Assembly: GCA_015231825.1 (NCBI GenBank)
Contig: JADGAV010000009.1
Span: 83,870-147,869 of the forward strand
Length of the DNA stretch: 64,000 nt
Source: SAR324 cluster bacterium
GTDB taxonomy: Bacteria; SAR324; NAC60-12
Reading direction: 5' to 3'
The translations under genes were made by a program, and so were the position numbers. Below are positions 27,179 through 34,604 of this stretch, piece by piece (position 1 is the stretch's first letter; the number at the start of each line of letters is the position of its first letter). The notes beneath the pieces were generated by a model, which saw only the letters and a program-made list of their open reading frames with translations, did not search any database and was not told where the DNA came from.

Positions 27179-27607
27179 ATGGAAATTCAAGCAAAAATAA
27201 TCGAGTTATTTGAGACCGTCGAGGTTTCTGACCGGTTCAGGAAGAGAGAATTCGTTGTAGAATTTGCAGAAAATCCTCAATACCCGGAATACATAAAATT
27301 TGAAATGGTCCAGGAAAAATGCGAATTGCTGGATCACTTTAAAATAGGAGATGAAATTGAGGTAAGTTTTAATCTAAAGGGGCGAAAATGGAATAGTCCC
27401 CAGGGAGAAGTTAAATACTTTAATTCACTCCAGGCATGGAAGCTGACACCAAAGAATAAGGAGCAGGACGCTGCAGGGAAAAGTCAGACAAATGTCGCTT
27501 CTCAACCCGCTTCAGCAACGCCGAATCCAGATACCTCTGAGCTTCCACCCGTGGATATCTATGAAGGCGAAACTGCGGAATATGACGAAGATGATCTTCC
27601 ATTTTAA
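27179..27607 (+). CDS. DUF3127 protein with an SSB-like C-terminal tip
   Basis: A 142-residue protein. Residues 1-95 are a DUF3127 domain, predicted OB-fold (EIQAKIIELFETVEVSDRF, FVVEFAENPQYPEYIKFEM, GDEIEVSFNLKGRKW, YFNSLQAWKL). A Ser/Pro/Asn-rich linker follows, and the chain ends in an acidic DEDDLPF. That tip has the form of the SSB C-terminal peptide (D-D-D-x-P-F) that recruits RecO, RecQ, ExoI and other replication/repair proteins. DUF3127 is best known to me from Bacteroidota, in line with the topoisomerase genes directly upstream. An ssDNA-binding or SSB-competing role is inference. Confidence 0.8.
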   Translation: MEIQAKIIELFETVEVSDRFRKREFVVEFAENPQYPEYIKFEMVQEKCELLDHFKIGDEIEVSFNLKGRKWNSPQGEVKYFNSLQAWKLTPKNKEQDAAGKSQTNVASQPASATPNPDTSELPPVDIYEGETAEYDEDDLPF

Positions 27608-27661
27608 CCGAACTTTATCCTTTTGATGCCGACTGAGCTTGCCTCGCTTGGGAGCAAAGTG

Positions 27662-28906
27662 CTACCTGGCCCCCTGGTTTTTCTCTGTCGCATTTACCAG
27701 ACAGGCCATATTGCCATAGGGGTGCTTGTTTTCATGCATCAGCTGATGGGCGTGTCCGATTTGATCGAAGGAATAGGTCTCGGATAAACAGGGGTCGACC
27801 TTTTTTTCAATAATCAGTTGGTTGACTGCAGCGGCCTGATCATCGTTTGAAAGATGACTTCCCTGAAATCTTTTCTGCATCATCCAGTGATAACGTAAAT
27901 CCATTGTGATGTTATAGCCGGTAGTGCCGGCACAAATGACGATCATTCCTCCTGTATCGCAGATAAAACCTGAAGTCGGCAAGGTTGATTCTCCAGGATG
28001 TTCAAATACGATACGGGGATTGACTCGTTCTCCAAGAATTTCCCAAATTGCTTTGCCAAACGAACGGGCTCCTTTTATCCACGGTCCATATTCCGGAGAG
28101 TTTGTGTTTGGCATTTGTCCCCAATGATTAAAATCTTTTCGATTGATTACTCCGACCGCTCCATGATCGAGACAGAATTGCCGTTTCTCTTCGTCTGAAA
28201 TCACAGCAATCGCTCGACCTCCACACGCTCTTGTAATTTGTAGTGCCAAACTGCCCAGTCCTCCAGCGGCTCCCCAAACAAGCACCACGTCATTTTTTTC
28301 GATAATGTTGGGTTGCCAACCCATCAGCATTCGATAGGCTGTGGAGGCGCAAAGCATGTAACAGCCCGACTGTTCCCACGTCAAATGTTTGGGTTTACTT
28401 TTGAGTTGGTGTGACTGGGCCCGGGAGAATTGGCAGTAACTGCCGTAATTTGTTTGATACCCCCATATTCGGGTACTGGGCGCGAGCATGGGATCTTTTC
28501 CGGAAAGTACCCAGGGGTCATCCGGTTCCCACCAGCCGCTATGGACGACGACTTCGTCTCCCACTTTCCAATCGCCTACCTGATCTCCCACTTTCCAGAC
28601 AATCCCGGAGCAATCGCTTCCACCTGCATGAAAATCTTCAGGTTCTCCCTTTTTCTGACGATCAGCAATCACGTCTACCGGATAACCAAGGGCGGCCCAG
28701 ACATTGTTGTAGTTGATTCCACTGGCCATCACATAGACCAAAACGTCTTTCGGGCCGATTTTCGGAGTGGGAATCACTTCACGTTTCCAGGCATCCCTGG
28801 GTTCTCCAAATCGATCCTGACGAACCAGGAAAGCGTGCATTTTCTCAGGAACTGCTCCCAATTCGATCGTTTCTCCCAGTTCGTAAATTTCTTTTACTGC
28901 AGACAT
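27662..28906 (-). CDS. ccr: Crotonyl-CoA carboxylase/reductase
   Basis: A 414-residue zinc-independent medium-chain dehydrogenase that reductively carboxylates crotonyl-CoA to ethylmalonyl-CoA with NADPH and CO2 (ethylmalonyl-CoA pathway or extender-unit supply). Family motifs: ASGINYNNVWAALG, FHAGGSDCSGIVW, the Rossmann WGAAGGLGSLALQ, IVFEHPGESTLPTSGF and RFQGSHLSND. The Phe-Glu pair of the CO2 pocket (RIWGFETNFG in the well-studied actinobacterial enzyme, from memory) reads Tyr150-Gln151 here (RIWGYQTNYG). The frame opens at 28978, but ATG 28906 has GGAGC upstream and gives the normal length. No other pathway genes are adjacent. Confidence 0.93.
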   Translation of the reverse strand: MSAVKEIYELGETIELGAVPEKMHAFLVRQDRFGEPRDAWKREVIPTPKIGPKDVLVYVMASGINYNNVWAALGYPVDVIADRQKKGEPEDFHAGGSDCSGIVWKVGDQVGDWKVGDEVVVHSGWWEPDDPWVLSGKDPMLAPSTRIWGYQTNYGSYCQFSRAQSHQLKSKPKHLTWEQSGCYMLCASTAYRMLMGWQPNIIEKNDVVLVWGAAGGLGSLALQITRACGGRAIAVISDEEKRQFCLDHGAVGVINRKDFNHWGQMPNTNSPEYGPWIKGARSFGKAIWEILGERVNPRIVFEHPGESTLPTSGFICDTGGMIVICAGTTGYNITMDLRYHWMMQKRFQGSHLSNDDQAAAVNQLIIEKKVDPCLSETYSFDQIGHAHQLMHENKHPYGNMACLVNATEKNQGAR

Positions 28907-29046
28907 TTTTTTGCTCCAAAAAGTTGCCACCACTTTTTCCAGCGGCACGATGTTAGTGAAACCTTGGCTAATTGACAAAGTATGGTACCTAAGTTACTCT
29001 TTGAATTCGATTTTTGTCAAGAAAATAGGAAACTGCGGGAGGAAAT

Positions 29047-29319
29047 TTGAAGAGCCGGAAAGAAGTTGCTCAGGAGTGGCAGAAACGAGGTTTTAGCTGT
29101 GGGCTTTGGACCGATGATGCGGGTCAAAAATGGGAAAATTTTACTCACGAAGCGGATGAACTGGTCATGGTGATTGAAGGAGACGTAGAGTTCGAATTTG
29201 ATTCCTGTGTTTACCATCCTCAGGTTGGAGAGGAACTTTTGATTCCCGCTAAATCTTGTCATTCGGTAAGAAATATAGGAAAAACCACAGCATACTGGCT
29301 TTTTGGATATAAAATCTGA
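29047..29319 (+). CDS. Small single-domain cupin protein
   Basis: A 90-residue beta-barrel protein of the cupin superfamily. The two cupin motifs are condensed: HEADELVMVIEGDVEFEFD and GEELLIPAKSCHSVRNIG, retaining His, Glu and His that could bind a metal ion. It starts at TTG 29047, supported by GGGAGG at 29037-29042 just upstream. Small cupins of this type act as dioxygenases, isomerases or binding proteins; nothing shows which. It is divergent from ccr with 140 bases between starts. Confidence 0.8.
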   Translation: MKSRKEVAQEWQKRGFSCGLWTDDAGQKWENFTHEADELVMVIEGDVEFEFDSCVYHPQVGEELLIPAKSCHSVRNIGKTTAYWLFGYKI

Positions 29320-29687
29320 TTTTTTTATAGTTCCTCTCCTCCACCTTGAAAGGTCCCTCTGAATTCGCTCCTGTTTGAAAAGCCATAGGAGTCTGGTGGT
29401 GTTCGTATTTCTGCTGTTGATTTTAGGAATTCAAAGTGGAAAATTCTTCTCAATGACTTTTCGATTTTTCTACAAAATCTTCTAAGACCCCCTTTTCCTT
29501 TAGATTTTTCCTCAATTCCATTTTTTCAAATTGAGTAAACAGATCCCTGCCGAGACTCGGATAGAAAGGCATCAGAAACACATTTAAAAAGCGGCTTAAC
29601 ACAAACGAAATTTTTGTCACGGTTTTTGCACATACCAGTGAAGTTTATTCAAATGTAAAATTAGACAACCCTTGAATATAAAAAGTT
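29320..29687. other. 368-base gap with one possible minus-strand short ORF
   Basis: No known feature. On the minus strand a frame from GTG 29620 to 29450 could encode 56 residues (hydrophobic N terminus, then MPFYPSLGRDLFTQFEKMEL and a charged tail). It has no clear ribosome site, so it is listed separately at low confidence. Confidence 0.4.
29450..29620 (-). CDS. Possible 56-residue small protein
   Basis: The frame begins with several hydrophobic residues (KISFVLSRFLNVFLMPF) and ends with an amphipathic charged helix (FEKMELRKNLKEKG). Composition looks protein-like, but the start is uncertain (GTG 29620, or the internal ATG at about 29575) and no Shine-Dalgarno sequence precedes either. It may be chance. 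Confidence 0.25.
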   Translation of the reverse strand: MTKISFVLSRFLNVFLMPFYPSLGRDLFTQFEKMELRKNLKEKGVLEDFVEKSKSH

Positions 29688-30101
29688 ATGCAAAAATTCG
29701 TTTTAGAACAGCAGCTGCAAGCGCAAGATTTCAACTACAAAACTTTTCATCAAAACCTGGCTGAAAAACTCGATCACCAAGAAATCAATTCACTCAATGT
29801 GTTGGGCAGAGACTTTTTTAAACTGATTGACCATATCGTCAGTGAAATCTTCACTACCCGTGCAGGAGACTGTTTTCTTTTAGAACTTTCCCTGCAAGAA
29901 TATCTGTGGGAGCTCCAAATCTTTACGAATCAGTTTATTCGCAGAGAAGCGAGTTCCATTTTAAAACTGAGGCACTTCAGCGAAAAATGTTTGATACAGT
30001 TCCAAAATGAAGATTTTTATGACAGTTTTATGAAGAAAGTTTATGAAGAATATACCAATCATTTCTTCACTCAAGATAGCAACAACGCCTATTTAGTTTG
30101 A
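29688..30101 (+). CDS. Hypothetical protein, 137 residues
   Basis: I do not recognise this protein. It is predicted to be soluble and almost wholly alpha-helical, with no signal peptide, and contains amphipathic helices such as LNVLGRDFFKLIDHIVSEIF and EYLWELQIFTNQFIRREASS. The last four bases overlap a TTG that opens the frame of the next gene. It lies on the same strand as the DUF368 gene and may be translated with it. Confidence 0.6.
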   Translation: MQKFVLEQQLQAQDFNYKTFHQNLAEKLDHQEINSLNVLGRDFFKLIDHIVSEIFTTRAGDCFLLELSLQEYLWELQIFTNQFIRREASSILKLRHFSEKCLIQFQNEDFYDSFMKKVYEEYTNHFFTQDSNNAYLV

Positions 30102-30178
30102 CCAATCGCTCTGATTCTCTTATTAAAACGGGGCTGGTGCTCCTCTTTTTTGTAAAACCTATTCTAGATACCCAGTCA

Positions 30179-31207
30179 ATGATGAATTCGTCCGAGACTC
30201 CTCCCTCTGCTTCCGATTCCTCGTCGTCAACCAATAAGGAAGTTCAAAACTGGAAAGAGGCATGGAATTTCAGCCCAGGCCCTCGCACACGCAAAGAATT
30301 CCAGTGGTTAGCCCTAAAAGGGATCTGCATGGGATCGGCTGATATCATCCCTGGAGTTTCCGGCGGCACCATTGCTTTCATTACGGGTATTTATACGCAA
30401 TGGTTGGCTGCCATTGCATCGATAAATTTGATATTTTTCAAAAAACTTTTGAGTTTCGAATTGAGAGGAGCATTGGCAGAAGTACACGTGCGATTTCTCT
30501 TGCCTCTCTTGTTGGGGATCGGCGTTGCGATTGTCAGTACCGCCCGTTTGATGCATTATTTGATAACAGAGCATGGAGTGTTGACGTGGTCTTTGTTTTT
30601 CGGTTTGATCCTCGCGTCGATTTTTGTTGTCGGCAAAGAAATTGACCAATGGAACGGCAGCGCAATCTTGTTCATCGGATTGGGTGCATTGGCTGCGTTT
30701 CTCATTGTCGGACTGATTCCTGTTTCAACTCCTGAATCCTGGTGGTTTATTATTTTAAGCGGTATCATCGCAATTTGCGCGATGGTTTTGCCGGGACTCA
30801 GCGGTTCCTTTATTTTGCTGATTTTGGGCAAGTATGAATTTGTTACCGGTGCAGTCAAAAACCCTTTTAATTTGGAAAATATATTAATAATCCTTTTATT
30901 CGCCTCAGGATGCGCGATTGGAATAATGGGGTTTTCACGAATCTTAAAATATTTGCTCGCCCGTTATCATAGTGCGACAATGGCGATCCTTACGGGAGTG
31001 ATGATCGGAGCAATGCGGAAAGTGTGGCCTTGGAAAGAAGTCCTCGAAAGCAAAGTTGTTCGAGGTAAAATCCATGTCCTTCAGGAGCAAAATATTTTTC
31101 CACCTCAACTTGATGCACAAGTCATTTTTGCATTCTTTTTGATGTTGATTGGTATTGTCTTTGTGCTTTCATTAGAGAAATTTTCTAGATCTTCAAGAGT
31201 CTCCTGA
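30179..31207 (+). CDS. DUF368 family membrane protein
   Basis: A 342-residue inner-membrane protein of the DUF368 family. Both family half-motifs are visible: KGICMGSADIIPGVSGGTIA near residue 45 and MVLPGLSGSFILLILGKYEF near 200, arranged as an internal duplication. About eight hydrophobic helices follow a Ser-rich cytoplasmic N-terminal tail. Some DUF368 members (PopT) are implicated as flippases that recycle undecaprenyl phosphate across the membrane; whether this one does is inference. The frame opens at TTG 30098, but ATG 30179 is preferred because the upstream 27 residues look non-conserved; ATG 30182 is next to it. Confidence 0.85.
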   Translation: MMNSSETPPSASDSSSSTNKEVQNWKEAWNFSPGPRTRKEFQWLALKGICMGSADIIPGVSGGTIAFITGIYTQWLAAIASINLIFFKKLLSFELRGALAEVHVRFLLPLLLGIGVAIVSTARLMHYLITEHGVLTWSLFFGLILASIFVVGKEIDQWNGSAILFIGLGALAAFLIVGLIPVSTPESWWFIILSGIIAICAMVLPGLSGSFILLILGKYEFVTGAVKNPFNLENILIILLFASGCAIGIMGFSRILKYLLARYHSATMAILTGVMIGAMRKVWPWKEVLESKVVRGKIHVLQEQNIFPPQLDAQVIFAFFLMLIGIVFVLSLEKFSRSSRVS

Positions 31208-31557
31208 TTCCCCTCTTTTTACCTGCCTACCAATAAACCGTTGATTTTATGCCGAAATTGGCTCGAGCCGGTCTTTTTAATGAGATGCCCGCCTTGTGAG
31301 CCAAAGGCATTGTTGGTCGTTGAAGATCAATGTCTTGAAACCTTCTCTTTGCAATATTTGTTTGATCCTCTACCATAAAGTTAGAGGAAAAAGAGCCATC
31401 GCAGAGATCGACGTCGAATCCGGTTCTGGAAAAGTTCATGCTGTTGCAGCATAGTGACAGGTTGCCTGAAAGAGGTTACTATCGGGCGTGATCGACGGGT
31501 GAAACAGCTGCGGGTGAGCTTAGACCACGTTCCTTTTCAGGTGCATGAGAGGGGATT
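31208..31557. other. 350-base gap between DUF368 and the SenB-type gene
   Basis: The two flanking genes converge here. Short frames exist on both strands (a 70-codon minus frame at 31227-31439 and a plus frame of about 32 codons ending near 31372) but neither shows family features or a ribosome site. No strong hairpin terminator was found. Confidence 0.4.
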
Positions 31558-32508
31558 TTATGTCAATTCATCCAGTAAATCTTTCCATGACCCCAATTCA
31601 CGTTCAGGATCAAAAAGAGGAGCCAGATGATCACACCATTCCTGCAGTGATTTTAAATATTCAGGGTCTGTTTCTATCCTGACCAGCTGTTCAGTCAGGC
31701 TTTCTGCATCACCTACTTGAAAATACCCGGGATAATCACTGCCAAGCATTCCAATTGACCCTGAAATATGTGAAGACAGAATTGGCACCGACAGCACCAG
31801 TGCCTCTGAGATAGCGTTCGCCCCTCCTTCCATGATGGATGAGTGAATCAGGAGACGGCTCCGTGACAAAATGCGTTTTGTTTCCCAGCGAGGACGTTCT
31901 CGCAGCCAGTGATAGCGAGAATTGTGCTGCATTTCACGCAGAGCATTGGCTTCCATTTCGTCGCTAAGTGCTCCTCCGACATGAAGCAGGCGGATATTTG
32001 AATTTGCAGGAAGTTTGCGAACAGCAAAGGCAGCCAGAAATGGGTCCTTCACAGGTCTGAGATGGCCGACAACACAAATATCAAAAGTTGTTTTGTTTTT
32101 TTTGACGGTTTTTTTCGGTTTAGGAAAAGATTGATAGATCACTCGAGTTTTTGCACGAAATGCCTGAGGCAATTCCTCAATGCCCATTGCCTGAAGCACC
32201 ACTAAACGATTCGCCAATTTCAATGAATGTTGTGCATCCCGATCGGATTGAATATCCTGATACAAATCGGTCCCGGTTAAGGCAACAACAAGAGGACGCT
32301 CTGGGAAAAGATGGGAAAACCGTTCAATTGCAGGAAAACTTCGACGCGCATGCAAAGCGATCATTAAATCACACGCCTGTCCTTCATAGTTCTGTTTAAT
32401 GAGCACCTGATGACCCAATTCTTTTAAAATTCGGGCCCAGCGAATAGCGGTTACTCGATTACCGGTCCGGGAATGAGCAGGTGCAGGGGTAGTTAGGATG
32501 ATCTTCAT
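31558..32508 (-). CDS. senB: SenB-type (TIGR04348) glycosyltransferase, selenosugar synthase family
   Basis: A 316-residue GT4-like protein. It carries the family's distinctive opening TPAPAHSRTGNRVTAIRWAR, then IALHARRSFPAI, PLVVALTGTDLYQDI, NRLVVLQAMGIEELP, CVVGHLRPVKDPFLAA, SSIMEGGANAISEAL and SDYPGYFQVGD, which match TIGR04348/SenB throughout. SenB joins selenophosphate to a UDP-sugar to make a selenosugar, the second step of selenoneine synthesis; SenA and SenC normally accompany it. Neither is in this window, so it may be a stand-alone homologue with another role. It is downstream of recJ on the same strand with a 212-base gap. Assignment to the family is firm, activity is inference. 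Confidence 0.85.
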   Translation of the reverse strand: MKIILTTPAPAHSRTGNRVTAIRWARILKELGHQVLIKQNYEGQACDLMIALHARRSFPAIERFSHLFPERPLVVALTGTDLYQDIQSDRDAQHSLKLANRLVVLQAMGIEELPQAFRAKTRVIYQSFPKPKKTVKKNKTTFDICVVGHLRPVKDPFLAAFAVRKLPANSNIRLLHVGGALSDEMEANALREMQHNSRYHWLRERPRWETKRILSRSRLLIHSSIMEGGANAISEALVLSVPILSSHISGSIGMLGSDYPGYFQVGDAESLTEQLVRIETDPEYLKSLQEWCDHLAPLFDPERELGSWKDLLDELT

Positions 32509-32720
32509 AAAATCTAGAAGTGATGGTATGAATCAATAGATATAATGCTTTCGCAAAGCTCGGTGATTTTTAGCCGAGGTGGATTAAGTTCAGTGAAACT
32601 CTACAACCGATGTGCCTGTCAAACCTTTCTTGAATTATTCATTTAATGCATTTGCTGCCGGAGGTTTTCAATGTCGGTCGAATTCGGAGAACAGCAATTT
32701 TTCAGCGTTTACGAAGCATT

Positions 32721-34403
32721 TTATTGATATTCCTGAATGATCATTTGAATTTTACGTTGTCCCATAAATTCATTGATCCCGAGTTCAACAGCCAGGGTTT
32801 TTGGAATGCTGTCGCTAAAGGACTCTGCCAAGTTCCATCCGATTATTTCCTTTCCTGGAATATTCCATTTGATATGTTTGTCTTTCAAAATCTGAAAAGA
32901 TTGCTGTGGGGCGGGGATTGAGAACAATGGGATAGGATTGGCTTCACCAAAGGGCTGCAATTGCTCCAGCTGTTCAATCAGGTTCCAGTCAATACTTTCT
33001 ATTGGCAATGTTTCCTCGATTGTGACTTGCGCCTGGGAAATTGAAGGTATCTGTTCCCTGCAGGCAGTTTCAAAGCTTTCCACAAATTCGTTGAAACGTG
33101 AATGCTCCAGTGTACAACCTGCTGCCCCGGCATGCCCGCCATACTTTTCCAGAGAATCGGCACATTTCTGCAAGGCCTCTTTGATGTGAAAACCGGGAAT
33201 GGAGCGTGCAGAACATTTATAGTGATTCCCATTTTTTGCGCAGACCAAGGCGGGCTTATAGAAACGCTCAACCAATCTTGCAGCAATGATTCCGATGATT
33301 CCCTCATGGAAATGAGGTGATTGGATTACCAGGCCGTATTTGTGCTGAAGGGACGCTGCTTTTTCTACAGCAATTTCCATCATTTGTGATTCAGTTTCCC
33401 GGCGTTCAATATTTGCCTGATTCAAATGTCCGGCAATCGTTTTTGCGGTTTCAAGCTCCTGGCACAAGAGGAGCTCCACCCCGAGCGAAGCATTTTGCAT
33501 TCTCCCTGCTGCATTGAGGAGGGGACCGAATTGAAACCCCAGAGTCTGAGAGTCAATCAAGCTGACATTTTTCAATTGAGATAAAGCTTGAATTCCGAAG
33601 CGAGGATGGGAATTCATGACTTTTAGTCCGTGATGGACTAAGAGACGGTTTTCGTCTATTAAGGGGACCACATCGGCTACTGTTCCCAATGCTGTCAAAT
33701 CCAAATACGATTTGAGGTTGGGTTCAGGTCTTTTGTCTGACCAAAAATCAATTTCCCGGAAGGCTTTCCGCATCGCCATCAGCAATTTTAGAACGACCCC
33801 GCATCCAGAGATTCCTTTGAAAGGATAGTTGCATTCCGGATGATTTGGGTTGATTACAATTCCATCGGGAATAAGGCTCGTTTCAGCCAGATGATGATCA
33901 GTGATGAGAGTTTTTATTCCATTTTGATGGAGATATTGTACTTCCTCGGAAGCAGTGATACCATTGTCCACTGTGATTACCAGTTCCGGATTCATCTTTT
34001 TCAAAACTTCAGCACTGGCTTGGGTCAAACCGTAACCATGTTCAAAACGGTTCGGAATAAAGTAGTCACAGTTTTGACTGCCGCAGCTTTTTAAAAACAT
34101 CATTGCCATCGCAGTGGCGGTGATACCGTCGACATCGTAGTCACCTAAGATCACAATTCTGTTTTGTGACAGAATCGCCTGTTTCAGCATGTCCACTCCC
34201 TCTTTCATATTCCGCATTTCGTAGGGATCACGCAGTTCCGAAAGCTGAGGGTATAGAAAGGATTGAACCGACTCTTCAGAAGAGTAACCTCTCCTGATTA
34301 AGATTGAGGCGACCAGAGAGGACAATTGAAATTTTTTACTCAATTGATGGACCAAAGAGATTTCGGAGGGGACAGCAAAGTGCCAGGATTTTTTTAATGC
34401 CAT
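32721..34403 (-). CDS. recJ: Single-stranded-DNA-specific exonuclease RecJ
   Basis: A 560-residue 5'-to-3' ssDNA exonuclease of recombination and mismatch repair. The DHH catalytic core has ILGDYDVDGITATAMAMMFL, PELVITVDNGI, TLITDHHLAE (DHH) and NPNHPECNYPFKGISGCGV; the DHHA1 domain has SPHFHEGIIGIIAARLVERF and KYGGHAGAAGCTL; a C-terminal OB fold ends the protein. Length is normal. It is divergent from the outer-membrane gene at 34605 with a 201-base gap. Confidence 0.96.
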   Translation of the reverse strand: MALKKSWHFAVPSEISLVHQLSKKFQLSSLVASILIRRGYSSEESVQSFLYPQLSELRDPYEMRNMKEGVDMLKQAILSQNRIVILGDYDVDGITATAMAMMFLKSCGSQNCDYFIPNRFEHGYGLTQASAEVLKKMNPELVITVDNGITASEEVQYLHQNGIKTLITDHHLAETSLIPDGIVINPNHPECNYPFKGISGCGVVLKLLMAMRKAFREIDFWSDKRPEPNLKSYLDLTALGTVADVVPLIDENRLLVHHGLKVMNSHPRFGIQALSQLKNVSLIDSQTLGFQFGPLLNAAGRMQNASLGVELLLCQELETAKTIAGHLNQANIERRETESQMMEIAVEKAASLQHKYGLVIQSPHFHEGIIGIIAARLVERFYKPALVCAKNGNHYKCSARSIPGFHIKEALQKCADSLEKYGGHAGAAGCTLEHSRFNEFVESFETACREQIPSISQAQVTIEETLPIESIDWNLIEQLEQLQPFGEANPIPLFSIPAPQQSFQILKDKHIKWNIPGKEIIGWNLAESFSDSIPKTLAVELGINEFMGQRKIQMIIQEYQ

Positions 34404-34517
34404 TGCGACGAGTCTACCGAAATGGAGATTGGTGCAGGAACTTTAAATGACTGAAAAATTAAATTTAGTTAAGCCACTGAAGAAAAGCCAGTCTTTTTCT
34501 TGATTTCTAAAAAACGC

Positions 34518-34546
34518 TTGAGAAACAAAGGGGTTTTCATTATAAA
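34518..34546 (+). promoter_or_regulatory. Predicted sigma70 promoter for the outer-membrane gene at 34605
   Basis: TTGAGA at 34518-34523 and TATAAA at 34541-34546 with a 17-base spacer, five of six bases matching each consensus. The start codon is 58 bases downstream of the -10 element. Confidence 0.55.
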
Positions 34547-34604
34547 TCACTTTTAAAATTTACTGGTATTTTAATATTTTGATCATATTGAACGAAGGAA
34601 TCCA

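Noticed and set aside
31227..31439. 70-codon minus-strand frame downstream of the SenB-type gene
   Set aside because: No ribosome site, no recognisable fold; competing short frame on the other strand in the same place.
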